Source: Streptomyces marispadix (GTDB taxonomy: Bacteria > Actinomycetota > Actinomycetes > Streptomycetales > Streptomycetaceae). From it: a stretch of DNA of 64,000 bases. The translations under genes were made by a program, and so were the position numbers. This document shows, piece after piece, positions 44,901 through 54,847 of this stretch (position 1 is its first letter; every line of letters begins with the position of its first letter). The stretch covers positions 4,502,501 to 4,566,500 of the forward strand of contig NZ_JAKWJU010000002.1 of the NCBI RefSeq assembly GCF_022524345.1, written 5' to 3'. The notes under the pieces are model-generated. The model worked only from the letters and a program-made list of their open reading frames with translations, was not told the origin of the DNA and made no database searches.

Positions 44901-45545
44901 ACGGCGCGGACCGGGGCGGACGGGCAAGCGGACCTGGACGCGGACGGCGACGGGAGTACGGACGGCGACGGGAATACGGACGGGGACGCGGGCCGTGCCG
45001 GTGACGTGGGCGTCGCCGGAAGCGAACTCGGCTTCGACGTAACGCTGGAGGCGGGCGAGTACGAGGTACGGATCCGCGGCAGCGTCGACCGGGTGGAACG
45101 CGACGGGCAGGGCCGCGCGTACGTCGTCGACTTCAAGACGGGCCGCACCAAGCCGAGCAGCAAGGAGGCCGCACGCCATCCGCAGCTCGCCGTCTACCAG
45201 TTGGCCGTGCGTCAGGGCGCGGCCGACCCGCTCTTCGGAGGGAAACGCCCCGAGCCCGGCGGCGGGGAGCTGGTCCATCTGAGGCTGGGAGCACCGGAAC
45301 GCGACGGCGGCGACGCCCTTCCGGTGGTGCAGCGTCAAGAGCCCCTGGGCGACGGGGAGTCGCACGCAGACGACGTGAAAGACCATGGGGACGGCGGCGG
45401 CGACTGGGTCGGCGAACTGCTCGCGACCGCCGCGGGCCGCATCCTCGACGAACGCTTCACGCCCTCGCCCGGTACGCACTGCACCCACTGCTCGTTCCGC
45501 GGCGCCTGCTCCGCACGCCCGGAGGGCCGCCAGATCGTGGAGTGA
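41931..45545 (+). CDS. adnA: AdnA-type UvrD-like helicase-nuclease
   Basis: This 1204-residue SF1A motor-nuclease has Walker A LAGPGTGKTTTL, Walker B VYVDEYQDTDPSQ, FGDPDQSIYTFRG, LMTAHRSKGLEW and YVAATRAKERLVV. The C-terminal 270 residues form a RecB/AddB-like nuclease: LANSCSLEWFLAREVK, GSVDRVE, VVDFKTGR, HPQLAVYQL and the cluster THCTHCSFRGAC. The four Cys (one in NSCSLEW, three at the end) fit an iron-sulfur staple. AdnA pairs with AdnB to resect double-strand breaks. Asp/Gly-rich inserts (residues about 480-530, 1000-1025) are extra. GTG 41931 follows GAGG, with TAGCGT at 41886 as a probable -10 box. Confidence 0.92.
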   Translation: MSSSIPSDAHRPWTGPPPGPGSGTGGGTYRLVRTRPESVDPPALDAQQREVVDHSGGPLLVLAGPGTGKTTTLTEAVAERVRAGGDPERILVLTFSRKAAVELRDRMAARLTGLEERAFAPQATTFHSYCYALVRAHQDAELFAEPLRLLSGPEQDLYIRELLQGQLALESEGRGRVAWPGELRACLTTRGFADEVRAVLARSRELGLGPDELGDFAARTGRPDWSAAAGFLAEYLDVLDAQGVLDYAELVHRAVLLAESRGVAETLRERYDAVYVDEYQDTDPSQVRLLRALAGGGRTLVVFGDPDQSIYTFRGADVNGILDFPQVFRQRSGAPAPVRVLRTGRRSGGRLLETTREITRRLPSTRLPSEAVRAHRGLAATRPGGRVEVLTCPTAGAELDNIADLLRRAHLEEGVPWGEMAVLVRAGGRTIPAARRALTSAGVPLDVDGADVPLRHEPAVAPLLTALRAVARAAAHGDADADGKGGSRAPGDAEVAGEATGDGADADGGAHEGAGDGAGDGAGDGSAPAAGWLDTTTALTLLGSPLGGMDAADLRRLGRALREEERAAGERVPRPSDVLLTEALAEPERLVAHDPAYARGAQRLGLLLRKARELLAGGGTAEEALWQLWDGTPWPRRLERAAFRGGAAGRNADRDLDAVCALFDAAARAEERSGGRGALNFLEEVDAQDVVADTLDRRGVRPDAVRLMTAHRSKGLEWRLVVVAGVQEGLWPDLRRRGSLLEADRIGRDGLAEPLPPGALLTEERRLFYVAATRAKERLVVTAVRAPADDGDQPSRFLDELGVEPKAVNSRPRRPLSVSALVAELRATTVDPDASPALREAAASRLARLAGLRDEEGRALVPAAHPHRWWGLHEPTRSETPLRDPRRPVTLSGSALDQLANSCSLEWFLAREVKAEEPATAAQGFGNVLHVLADEVASGGTPADLAVLMERLETVWDGLAFEAPWKSRQEKQNARAALERFLRWHVMRDGTARTGADGQADLDADGDGSTDGDGNTDGDAGRAGDVGVAGSELGFDVTLEAGEYEVRIRGSVDRVERDGQGRAYVVDFKTGRTKPSSKEAARHPQLAVYQLAVRQGAADPLFGGKRPEPGGGELVHLRLGAPERDGGDALPVVQRQEPLGDGESHADDVKDHGDGGGDWVGELLATAAGRILDERFTPSPGTHCTHCSFRGACSARPEGRQIVE

Positions 45546-45682
45546 CCGACTGCCGTCCCTGCGGGGACAGTTGGGCACACGCACGCTGATGCCGGAGCCG
45601 GGCCCAGCCGGTCCCACGCGACCCGGCCGCAGGCACCAGCCCCACGAACCCCGGGCCCACCGCGAATGTCAGTCCCGGCAGC

Positions 45683-45688
45683 TAGCGT
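45683..45688 (+). promoter_or_regulatory. -10 box TAGCGT, leaderless adnB
   Basis: TAGCGT is followed by 7 nt and then GTG 45696, with no ribosome site. This gives adnB its own promoter in addition to readthrough from adnA. Confidence 0.55.
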
Positions 45689-45695
45689 CTCTCCC

Positions 45696-48600
45696 GTGCC
45701 CGAACGACTCACCCGCCCCGGACAGCTCGCAGACCTTCTCGGCATCCCCTTCACCCCTGAGCAGCTCGACTGCATCACCGCACCGCTCGCTCCCCAAGTC
45801 ATCGTGGCGGGCGCCGGTTCGGGCAAGACGACCGTCATGGCGGCACGTGTGGTGTGGCTGGTGGGCACCGGGCAGGTCCAGCCGGAGCAGGTGCTCGGCC
45901 TCACTTTCACCAACAAGGCCGCGGGCGAACTCACCGAGCGCGTAAGGAAAGCACTCGTAAGAGCGGGAATCACCGACCCGGACCCCGCCGACCCCGAACA
46001 CGTCAGCGGAGAGCCGCAGATCTCCACCTACCACGCGTTCGCGGGACGGCTGCTGACCGAGCACGGCTTGCGGCTCGGCATCGAGCCCGGGGCGCGGCTG
46101 CTCGCCGACGCCACCCGCTTCCAGCTCGCCGCGAGCGTGCTCCGCTCCGACCCGGGCCCGTTCGAGGCGCTCACCAAGTCGGTCTCGGCGCTCGTGGAGG
46201 ATCTGCTCGCCCTCGACGGCGAGTTGAGCGAGCATCTGGTGCAGCCGGGCCGGCTCCGCGCCTACGACGAGGAGTTGCTCGCCACCCTGAAGGGCTCGAC
46301 TCTGAGCAACGGTTCGCTGCGCAAGGTGCCGCAGGCCGCGCTCGGCCGCGTCGAACTCCTCGGCCTCGTCGAGAAGTACCGTGCCCGCAAGCGTGAGCGC
46401 GACCTGCTCGACTTCGGCGACCAGATCGCACTCGCCGCGACCCTGGCGCGCGATGTGCCGGAGGTCGGGCGTGCGCTGCGGGCGCAGTTCTCCGCCGTCC
46501 TCCTCGACGAGTACCAGGACACCTCCGTCGCCCAACGCGTCCTGCTGTCCGGCCTGTTCGGCGCCGCAGAGGGCTCGGGCCGTACGGAGGACGCGGGCCG
46601 CGCGGAGGAGCCGGCGCTTACGGAGGACGCGGGCCGTATGCCGGGGGAGGGCGCCGGGCACGCCGTCACCGCCGTCGGCGACCCCTGCCAGGCCGTCTAC
46701 GGCTGGCGCGGCGCCTCCGTCGCCAACCTCGACGACTTCCCACGGCACTTCCCGCACGCCGACGGCACTCCCGCCCGCCGCTACTCCCTCAGCGAGAACC
46801 GCCGCAGCGGCGGCCGTCTGCTCTCCCTCGCCAACACCCTCGCCGCCCCCCTCCGCAGCCGCCACGAAGGCGTGGAGGCGCTGCGCCCCGCCCCCGGCGC
46901 GGAGAGCGAGGGACTGGTGCGCTGCGCCCTGCTGCCGACGCACGAGGAGGAGCTGGAGTGGCTCGCCGACTCCCTCGCCCACCTCGTCCGTACGGGCACA
47001 CCGCCCGGCGACATCGCCGTACTGTGCCGCGGCGCGGCCGACTTCGCCGAGATACAGGCCGTGCTGACCGCCCGCGAACTCCCCGTGGAAGTCGTCGGGT
47101 TGACGGGCCTGCTGCATCTGCCCGAGGTCGCCGACCTCGTCGCCATGTGCGAAGTGCTCCAGGACCCGACGGCCAACGCCTCGCTCGTACGGCTGCTGAC
47201 CGGGCCGCGCTGGCGGATCGGGCCCCGCGACCTCGCACTGCTGGGGCGGCGCGCACGTCTCCTCGTACACCACGAGGACGACCACGGCAGCGACCCCGAC
47301 GGGCGGCTGGCCGCGGCGGTCGAGGGCGTCGACCCGGCCGAAGTCCTCTCGCTCGCCGACGCGTTGGAGACCTTCGGCGAACCGGGCGACGGCCCCGGCG
47401 ACGGGCTGCCGTTCTCCACCGAGGCACGAGTGCGCTTCGCCCGCCTCGCCTCCGAGATACGCGAGCTGCGCCGCTCCCTGTCCGATCCGCTGATGGACGT
47501 GCTGCACAGGGTGCTCGCGGTCAGCGGACTGGAGGTCGAACTCTCCGCGTCGCCAAGGGCGTTGGCCGCCCGCCGACGCGAGACCCTCAGCGGCTTCCTC
47601 GACGTGGCCGCCGGATTCGCCGCGCTCGACGGAGACGCCACGCTGCCGGCGTTCCTCGGCTTCCTGCGTACGGCCGCCCAGTACGAGAAGGGACTCGACA
47701 GCTCACTCCCCGGCGGGGAGAACGCCGTGAAGGTGCTCACCGCGCACAAGGCCAAGGGCCTGGAGTGGGACGTGGTCGCGCTGCCGGGGCTGGTGGCGAA
47801 GCAGTTCCCCAGCGAACAGCCCCGCGAGTCGTGGCTGAGCCGTCCGAGAGTGCTGCCGCACGCCCTGCGCGGCGACGCGGCCACCCTCCCGGACGTCGCG
47901 GAGTGGACCGCCAAGGGCGTCAAGGACTACGACACCGCGATGCGCGACCACCAGGCCACCGAGGAACTGCGCCTGGGATACGTCGCGTTCACCCGCCCCC
48001 GCTCACGGCTGCTCGGCTCCGGCCACTGGTGGGGACCGCACCAGAAGAGGCCGCGCGGGCCTTCCGCGTTCCTTGAGGCGCTGCGTTCCCACTGCGAGGC
48101 CGATCCGGCACACGGCGAGGTGGAGCACTGGGCAGAAGCACCCGACGAAGGCGAGGAGAACCCTGCGCTGGCCGCCGCTGCCGCAGAGGCACGGGCCTGG
48201 CCGATGCCGCTGGACGAGGAGGCGCTGGCCCGCCGCCGGTCCGCGGCCGACGCGGTACTGGCACACCTCGCGAACGAACCGGACGCGGCGGAAACGGAGA
48301 CCACGGCGGACGCGACGTCGCACGCGAGATCGGGGGCGCCAGCGGGGACGGGGGCGCGCGGCGGAGACGACCGCGAGGGAAGAGGCAGCGGCCGGAAAGC
48401 AGGCGCCCACCGGCGAGCAGGCCCCGGTGGCGGCCGAGGCGCCCGCCGGAAGCGGGACCGCGCCGCTCCCCTTCCCCCTCACCCCCGAGGAATCACGGCT
48501 CGTGGAGTCCTGGGACCGCGATCTGGAAGCGCTCAGCAGCGAACTGCGGCGCTCTCGCGTATCCGTGCGCGACGTACCGCTGCCGCCCGCGCTGTCCGCG

Positions 48601-49365
48601 TCGCAACTGCTGCGCATGGCCGCCGACCCCGACGGCTTCGCGAAGGAACTGGCGCGGCCCATGCCACGGCCACCGCAGCCGGCCGCCGCCCGCAGAGGCA
48701 CCCGCTTCCACGCATGGGTGGAATCCAGCTTCGAGGAATTGACGCTTCCGATGCTCGGCCCCGACGAACTCCCCGGCAGCGGCGACCCGTCGCTGGGCTC
48801 CGGCTCCGGGCCCGGCGCCACCGGCCCCGGCGGAGAACCCGACGGCATCGCCGACGAACGCGACCTCACCGCGCTCAAGGAAGCCTTCCAGCGCTCCCCC
48901 TACGCCCAGCGCACCCCGTACCGCGTGGAGGAGCCCTTCCAGCTCGAACTGGCGGGCAGAATCGTCCGCGGCCGCATCGACGCCGTCTACCGGGAGACCG
49001 CGCCGGACGGCTCGCCCACATACGACATCGTCGACTGGAAGACCGGCCGCACCCGCGCCGCCGACCCACTCCAGCTCTCCGTCTACCGCCTCGCATGGGC
49101 CGAGAAGCAGGGAGTGCCGCTCGGATCGGTCGGCGCCGCCTTCCTCTACGTACGAAGCGGGGAACTGGTACGGCCCGAAGGGCTGCTGGACCGGGACGCG
49201 TTGGAGAAGCTGCTCCTCGGCGAGGGCGGCGAAGCCACCGAGGCGAGCGAGCCCAGCGGAGACAGGGAGGGCGGCCACGACCGCCAAGCCCGCGCCCGCC
49301 CCTGGCAGCGGGCGAGGGAGACAGCGCAGCGACAGGATGGGAACCGTCCCCCATATGCCGGATAG
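45696..49365 (+). pseudogene. adnB: AdnB-type helicase-nuclease, frame broken near 48350
   Basis: The motor half is intact in one frame: Walker A VAGAGSGKTTVM, Walker B LLDEYQDTSVAQ, VGDPCQAVYGWRGAS, SENRRSGGRL, LTAHKAKGLEW, YVAFTRPRSRL. The nuclease half is intact in the next frame: SASQLLRMAADPDGFAKEL, GTRFHAWVESSFEE, GRIDAVYRE, DIVDWKTGRT, PLQLSVYRLAW, ending at 49365. The join must lie between about 48330 and 48358, most simply one extra G in the run at 48350-48354, giving SGAPAGTGRAAETTAREEA. It is one gene interrupted by +1, either a sequence error or a real lesion that removes the nuclease domain. AdnB partners AdnA. Confidence 0.85.
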
Positions 49366-49368
49366 GCT
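49363..49368 (+). promoter_or_regulatory. -10 box TAGGCT over the adnB stop, leaderless M20 peptidase
   Basis: TAGGCT overlaps the TAG stop of the adnB nuclease frame and lies 7 nt before ATG 49376. Confidence 0.55.
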
Positions 49369-49375
49369 GCCCGGC

Positions 49376-50806
49376 ATGAGCAGCATTCCCGCAGCTCCGG
49401 ACGACGCCGTCCGGGCCTGCATCGCAGACTGGCGCGCCGCCTTTCTCGACGACCTCGCGGAGTGGCTGCGCATCCCGTCCGTGTCCGCCGACCCGGGCCA
49501 CGCCGCCGACGTGCGGCGCAGCGCGGACTGGCTCGCCGCGAAGCTGGCAGCCACCGGCTTCCCCGTCACCGAGGTCTGGGACACCGACGGCGCGCCCGCC
49601 GTCTTCGCCGACTGGCCGTCCGGGGACCCCGCGGCGCCGACCGTGCTCGTCTACGGCCACCACGACGTACAGCCCGCGGCACGCTCCGACGGCTGGCACT
49701 CCGACCCCTTCGTCCCGGAACAGCGCGACGGCAGGCTGTACGCACGGGGCGCCGCCGACGACAAGGGCCAGGTCCTCTTCCACGCCCTCGGCGTGCGGGC
49801 ACATCTGACCGCCACCGGCCGCACGTCCCCCGCCGTGAATCTGAAACTGCTCATCGAGGGCGAGGAGGAGTCCGGTTCACCGCACTTCCCCGAGCTGCTG
49901 CGGACCCACGCCACGAGGCTGGCCTGCGACGCGGTGATCATCTCCGACACCAGCATGTGGTCGAAGGACACCCCGACCGTCTGCACCGGCATGCGCGGCC
50001 TGACGGACTGCCAGATCGACCTGTACGGACCCGGCCAGGACATCCACTCCGGAGCCTTCGGCGGCGCCGTCCCCAACCCCGCGACCGAGGCCGCACGGCT
50101 CGCGGCCTCCCTCCACGACGAACAACGCCGCGTCACCCTCCCCGGCTTCTACGACGACGTCATCGAACTCACCCCCGCCGAACGCGAGTTGTTCGCCGAA
50201 CTGCCCTTCGACGAGGACACCTGGCTGCGTACGGCCCACTCCCACGCGACGCTCGGCGAGGAGGGACACACGACCCTGGAGCGCATCTGGGCCCGCCCCA
50301 CCGCCGAGGTCAACGGCATCGCCGGCGGCTACCAGGGCCCCGGCAGCAAGACCGTCATCCCCTCGCACGCCCTGCTCAAGCTGTCGTTCAGGCTCGTGGC
50401 CGGGCAAGACGCGGAGAAGATCCAGCAGTCGGTCCGCGAGTGGGCCGCGCGGACCCTGCCCGACGGCATCCGGCACGAGATCGTCTTCTGGGGCGCGACC
50501 CGTCCCTGCCTGACTCCGCTGGGGCATCCCGCGCTGACGTCGGTCGTACGGTCGATGGAACGCGCCTTCGGCGGGCGGGTCCGCTTCACCCGCGAGGGAG
50601 GGTCCGGGCCCGCGGCCGATCTCCAGGACGTACTGGATGCGCCGGTGCTCTTCCTGGGCATCTCGGTGCCCTCCGACGGCTGGCACTCGCCGGACGAAAA
50701 GGTCGAACTGGACCTGCTGACGAAAGGCGCCGAGGCCGCCGCCTACCTCTGGGACGACCTCGCGGAGCACTGGAGCACACAAGCGCGCACTCCCACAGTG
50801 CCGTAG
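49376..50806 (+). CDS. M20 family dipeptidase/amidohydrolase
   Basis: The 476-residue protein has the full M20 metal site: VYGHHDVQP (His, catalytic Asp), GAADDKGQ (bridging Asp), IEGEEESGSP (Glu pair), ISDTSMWS (Asp) and DGWHSPDEK (final His). The insertion domain GGYQGPGSKTVIPSHA is typical of the CNDP-like dipeptidase group, so peptide hydrolysis with zinc or manganese is likely. The gene directly follows adnB and may also be co-transcribed with nudC 31 nt later. The substrate is unknown. Confidence 0.9.
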   Translation: MSSIPAAPDDAVRACIADWRAAFLDDLAEWLRIPSVSADPGHAADVRRSADWLAAKLAATGFPVTEVWDTDGAPAVFADWPSGDPAAPTVLVYGHHDVQPAARSDGWHSDPFVPEQRDGRLYARGAADDKGQVLFHALGVRAHLTATGRTSPAVNLKLLIEGEEESGSPHFPELLRTHATRLACDAVIISDTSMWSKDTPTVCTGMRGLTDCQIDLYGPGQDIHSGAFGGAVPNPATEAARLAASLHDEQRRVTLPGFYDDVIELTPAERELFAELPFDEDTWLRTAHSHATLGEEGHTTLERIWARPTAEVNGIAGGYQGPGSKTVIPSHALLKLSFRLVAGQDAEKIQQSVREWAARTLPDGIRHEIVFWGATRPCLTPLGHPALTSVVRSMERAFGGRVRFTREGGSGPAADLQDVLDAPVLFLGISVPSDGWHSPDEKVELDLLTKGAEAAAYLWDDLAEHWSTQARTPTVP

Positions 50807-50837
50807 CGCAAGGACGCGTAAGGAGCAGGAAGCTGAA

Positions 50838-51878
50838 GTGACCACTCGGACCGACTCGACCACGGGCCCCGGCACGGGCGCGGTTCCCGCCGCGACCCCC
50901 GGCCCCGGCGCGAGCGCAGGCGAAGCCGGCACCGCGGACGGCGAAGGCGCCGCCGCCGGCGCCGACCGCCCGATCACCCTCACCCCCACCGGCGGCATCG
51001 ACCGCGCCGCACACCACCGCATGGACGAGGCGTGGCTCGCGGCCGCCTGGAGCCACCCGACGACACGGGTGTTCGTCGTCTCCGGCGGCCAGGCCCTGAT
51101 CGAGGACGACGGGGAGGGCCGCACGGAACTGGTGATGATGCCGTCGTTCGACGCGCCCTTCACCGAGGCACACAGATACTTCCTCGGCGTCGACGAGGAC
51201 GGCATCCGCTACTTCGCGCTGCAAAAGGACGCCCTGCCGGGACGCATGGACGACATCGCACGGCCCGCCGGGCTGCGCGAGGCAGGCGTACTCCTCGACG
51301 CACGCGACGCCGAACTCATGGCCCACGCCGTCGGCTTGGAGAACTGGCAGCGCACACACCGCTTCTGCTCACGCTGCGGCGAACGCACCGTCATCGCCGC
51401 CGCCGGCCATCTGCGCCGCTGCCCCGCCTGCGGCGCCGAACACTATCCACGTACCGACCCCGCCGTGATCATGCTGGTGACCGACGAGAAGGACCGCGCG
51501 CTGCTGGGCCGTCAGGTCCACTGGCCCGAAGGCCGCTTCTCGACGCTCGCGGGATTCGTCGAACCGGGGGAGTCGCTGGAGGCGGCGGTCGTCAGGGAAG
51601 TCGCCGAGGAGGCGGGCGTCACGGTCGGCTCCGTCGAATACGTGGCCAGCCAGCCCTGGCCGTTCCCCGCAAGCCTCATGCTGGGCTTCATGGCGCGAGC
51701 CACGTCGCCCGAGATCCAGGTCGACGGCGACGAGATCGAGGAGGCCCGCTGGTTCTCCCGCGACGACCTCAAGGAGGCGTTCGCCTCCGGCGAGGTGCTG
51801 CCGCCGTCCGGAATCTCCATCGCCTCGCGCCTCGTGGAGCGCTGGTACGGGCAGCCGCTGCCCCGGCCCGGACGCTGA
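50838..51878 (+). CDS. nudC: NAD+/NADH diphosphatase, Nudix family
   Basis: The 346-residue protein has an N-terminal domain of the NADH-pyrophosphatase type, a zinc ribbon (FCSRCGERT ... RCPACGAEHYPRTDPA) and a Nudix box (GFVEPGESLEAAVVREVAEE then AGV). The NudC-specific motif SQPWPFPASLM lies just after. NudC cleaves NAD(H) to NMN and AMP and removes NAD caps from RNA 5' ends. The first 45 residues are disordered Gly/Ala-rich. GTG 50838 follows AAGGAG. It neighbours the M20 gene and the mycoredoxin gene. Confidence 0.93.
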   Translation: MTTRTDSTTGPGTGAVPAATPGPGASAGEAGTADGEGAAAGADRPITLTPTGGIDRAAHHRMDEAWLAAAWSHPTTRVFVVSGGQALIEDDGEGRTELVMMPSFDAPFTEAHRYFLGVDEDGIRYFALQKDALPGRMDDIARPAGLREAGVLLDARDAELMAHAVGLENWQRTHRFCSRCGERTVIAAAGHLRRCPACGAEHYPRTDPAVIMLVTDEKDRALLGRQVHWPEGRFSTLAGFVEPGESLEAAVVREVAEEAGVTVGSVEYVASQPWPFPASLMLGFMARATSPEIQVDGDEIEEARWFSRDDLKEAFASGEVLPPSGISIASRLVERWYGQPLPRPGR

Positions 51879-52036
51879 GGCCGGGGGACTGAGGTCCGGG
51901 GGCTGACGCCAGGGGCCGGGGGGCGACCGTTCCGGATCAACAGTCCCGGATCAACGGTGCCGGGGCGGCTGCCCGAGGGCGGCGGCGCCGCACGGTACGG
52001 GCGGCCGCGGCCTGCCCGTACCGGCTCCGGCCGCGC

Positions 52037-52279
52037 TCAGGCCACGACCTTCTCCTTGACCTGCGCCAGCGACGGATTGGTGAGCGTCGTCCCGTCGGGG
52101 AAGAGCACCGTCGGCACCGTCTGATTGCCGTTGTTGGCCTTCTCCACGAAGTCGGCGGACTCCGGGTCGTGCTCGATGTTGATCTCCGTGTACGGGATGC
52201 CCGCACGGTCCATCTGGCCCTTCAGCCGACGGCAGTAGCCGCACCATGTGGTGCTGTACATCGTCACGTTTCCCGCCAT
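52037..52279 (-). CDS. Mycoredoxin/glutaredoxin-like protein
   Basis: This 80-residue thioredoxin-fold protein starts MAGNVTMYSTTWCGYCRRL with the CGYC active site (Cys near residues 13 and 16) and contains the cis-Pro segment QTVPTVLFPDG. It matches mycoredoxin-1, which reduces mycothiol mixed disulfides in actinobacteria. The ATG at 52279 has AAGGAG upstream. It is divergent from uvrD2, as in mycobacteria, where the same gene pair occurs. Confidence 0.92.
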   Translation of the reverse strand: MAGNVTMYSTTWCGYCRRLKGQMDRAGIPYTEINIEHDPESADFVEKANNGNQTVPTVLFPDGTTLTNPSLAQVKEKVVA

Positions 52280-52552
52280 GGGTCCTGAGCTCCTTAGTCT
52301 CCGTTGGTGAATGGGGAACGTGTGAACCGGCCGGACCATTCCCGGAGAGCGAGCCGCCGACGGCGAGACGACGGGGCCGAGAACGGTGCCGGGGGAAGGC
52401 TCCCGAGGGCGGGCGCTGCGGCAGGCGTCGAGCCGGGTGTCAGGCCGGGCGTCGGGCCGCAGCCCGGGAGTCGCGTGAGTGTCGTATGACGATCCGGGAC
52501 CGGCTGTGGACAACCGTCTCGTCCGCCTCCTACGACCTGGCAGCATGGCGGG

Positions 52553-54847
52553 GTGACAGCAGCCACGGACTCCACTCTCTTCACCCACGCCGAGCAGGAC
52601 ACGTTCACCGGGCCGCCCCGCGACGCGGACGCCGTGCTGGAGGGCCTCGACCCAGAGCAGCGCGAAGTGGCCACATCGCTGCGCGGACCGCTGTGCGTGC
52701 TCGCCGGCGCGGGCACGGGCAAGACCCGCGCGATCACCCACCGCATCGCATACGGAGTGCGTGCCGGAATCCTCCCGCCCGCCGGCGTGCTCGCCGTCAC
52801 ATTCACCAACCGGGCCGCGGGAGAGATGCGCGGACGCCTGCGGCAACTGGGCGCCGAGGGCGTCCAGGCCCGCACGTTCCACTCCGCGGCGCTGCGGCAG
52901 CTCCAGTTCTTCTGGCCCCGCGCCGTAGGAGGAGAGCTGCCCAGACTGCTGGAACGCAAGGTGCAGCTCGTCGCCGAAGCCGCCGCCCGCTGCCGCCTAC
53001 GCATCGACCGCAGCGAACTGCGCGACCTCACCGGCGAGATCGAATGGTCGAAGGTCACCCAGACCGTCCCCGAGGACTATCCCGCCATGGTCGCCAAATC
53101 GGGCCGCCTCGCCCCACGCGACCCCGCCGAGACGGCCAAGGTCTTCGCGCTCTACGAACAGCTCAAACGGGAGCGTTCGGCGATCGACTTCGAGGACGTA
53201 CTCCTGCTGACAGTCGGCGTCCTCCAGGACCGGCCCGACATCGCCGACCGCGTCCGCACCCAGTACCAGCACTTCGTCGTCGACGAATACCAGGACGTCA
53301 GCCCCCTCCAGCAGCGCCTTCTGGAACTGTGGCTCGGCGACCGCGACAGCCTCTGCGTCGTCGGCGACGCCAGCCAGACCATCTACTCCTTCACCGGCGC
53401 CACCCCCGACCACCTCCTGGACTTCCGCACCCGCCACCCCGGGGCGACCATCGTCAAACTCGTACGGGACTACCGCTCCACACCCCAAGTCGTGCACCTC
53501 GCCAACGGCCTGCTCAGCCAAGCCGCCGGCCGAGCCGCCGAACACCGCCTGGAACTGGTCTCCCAGCGCGAAGCCGGCCCCGAACCGGTGTACACCGAGT
53601 ACGCCGACGAGCCCTCCGAAGCGGAAGGCACCGCCCAACGCATCCGCAGCCTCGTCGACTCCGGCGTCCCCGCCAGCCGCATCGCGGTGCTCTACCGCAT
53701 CAACGCCCAGTCCGAGATCTACGAGCAGGCCCTCGTCGACGCCGGAGTGCCCTACCAACTCCGCGGCGCCGAGCGCTTCTTCGAACGCCCCGAGGTCCGC
53801 GAGGCCGGAGTCGCACTGCGCAGCGCAGCCCGCTTCGGAGGCAACGACACCCTCCTCGACGGCGCCGTCGGCCTCCCCTCCCAGGTGCGCGCCGTACTCA
53901 GCGGCAAAGGCTGGACTGACGAGCCCCCGGCAGGCTCCGGCGCCGTCCGCGACCGCTGGGAATCACTGATGGCACTGGTACGGCTCGCCGAATCCCTCTC
54001 CGCGGGACGCTCCGCCTCAGGAGGAGAGGAGCCCACGCTCGCCGACTTCGTCGCGGAACTGGACGAGCGAGCCAACGCCCAGCACGCCCCCACCGTCGAA
54101 GGCGTCACCCTCGCCTCGCTCCACTCGGCCAAGGGCCTCGAATGGGACGCCGTGTTCCTCGTCGGCCTCACCGAAGGCATGATGCCGATCACCCACGCCA
54201 AGAGCGACGCCCAGATCGAGGAGGAGCGGCGCCTGCTCTACGTCGGCGTCACCCGCGCCCGCTTCCACCTCCACCTCTCCTGGGCGCTGTCCCGCTCACC
54301 GGGAGGCCGCGGCGGACGCCGCCCCAGCCGCTTCCTCAACGGGCTGCGCCCCGGATCCTCCGCGTCCGGCGCAGCAGGCAGGCCCGGGGGCCGCGGCGGC
54401 ATCGAGCACGGAAGCACCTCCGGGGGCCGCTCGCGTAAGCGCCGCGGGCCCGTCCGCTGCCGGGTGTGCGGGCGTTCGCTGACGGACCCCGGCGAGGTGA
54501 AGCTGATGCGCTGCGAGGGATGCCCCTCGGACCTCGACGAGGCGCTCTACGAGCGGCTTCGTGAATGGCGCTCGGAGCGGGCCAAGCAGCTCGGCCAACC
54601 CGCGTACTGCGTCTTCACCGACAAGACCCTCATGGCGATCGCCGAGACCGTACCCGAGGACGACCGAGCCCTCGCCTGCATCTCCGGCGTGGGAGCGCGC
54701 AAACTGGAGCGCTTCGGAGCGGACGTCCTCGCGCTGTGCGCGGGCGAGGAGCTGGGCGGAGACGAAGAGACGGGACTCGGCGAACAATCGGGCACGAACG
54801 CCGAGTTGGGCGCCGGAGACGAGCCGCAGTCCGACACCGGGCCGTAG
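52553..54847 (+). CDS. uvrD2: UvrD2-type SF1 helicase with tetracysteine and HRDC domains
   Basis: The 764-residue SF1A helicase has Walker A LAGAGTGKTRAIT, VTFTNRAAGEM, VVDEYQDVSPLQ, VVGDASQTIYSF, LHSAKGLEWDAVF and YVGVTRARFHL. The C-terminus has a tetracysteine zinc module (CRVCG ... CEGCP) and an HRDC domain (AYCVFTDKTLMAIAETVPED ... ISGVGARKLERFG). This layout defines mycobacterial UvrD2, which is essential there. GTG 52553 lies 6 nt after CAGCAT with no ribosome site, consistent with leaderless expression. It acts in DNA repair or replication-conflict resolution. Confidence 0.94.
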   Translation: MTAATDSTLFTHAEQDTFTGPPRDADAVLEGLDPEQREVATSLRGPLCVLAGAGTGKTRAITHRIAYGVRAGILPPAGVLAVTFTNRAAGEMRGRLRQLGAEGVQARTFHSAALRQLQFFWPRAVGGELPRLLERKVQLVAEAAARCRLRIDRSELRDLTGEIEWSKVTQTVPEDYPAMVAKSGRLAPRDPAETAKVFALYEQLKRERSAIDFEDVLLLTVGVLQDRPDIADRVRTQYQHFVVDEYQDVSPLQQRLLELWLGDRDSLCVVGDASQTIYSFTGATPDHLLDFRTRHPGATIVKLVRDYRSTPQVVHLANGLLSQAAGRAAEHRLELVSQREAGPEPVYTEYADEPSEAEGTAQRIRSLVDSGVPASRIAVLYRINAQSEIYEQALVDAGVPYQLRGAERFFERPEVREAGVALRSAARFGGNDTLLDGAVGLPSQVRAVLSGKGWTDEPPAGSGAVRDRWESLMALVRLAESLSAGRSASGGEEPTLADFVAELDERANAQHAPTVEGVTLASLHSAKGLEWDAVFLVGLTEGMMPITHAKSDAQIEEERRLLYVGVTRARFHLHLSWALSRSPGGRGGRRPSRFLNGLRPGSSASGAAGRPGGRGGIEHGSTSGGRSRKRRGPVRCRVCGRSLTDPGEVKLMRCEGCPSDLDEALYERLREWRSERAKQLGQPAYCVFTDKTLMAIAETVPEDDRALACISGVGARKLERFGADVLALCAGEELGGDEETGLGEQSGTNAELGAGDEPQSDTGP

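Noticed and set aside
41901..45617. Minus-strand open frame of 1238 codons opposite adnA
   Set aside because: Its composition is that of an antisense shadow in high-GC DNA. The plus strand has all helicase and nuclease motifs.
45696..49379. Taking the single long frame as full-length AdnB with an unusual C-terminus
   Set aside because: After about 48350 this frame is Arg/Pro-rich with poor third-position GC, while the adjacent frame encodes a complete RecB-like nuclease domain.
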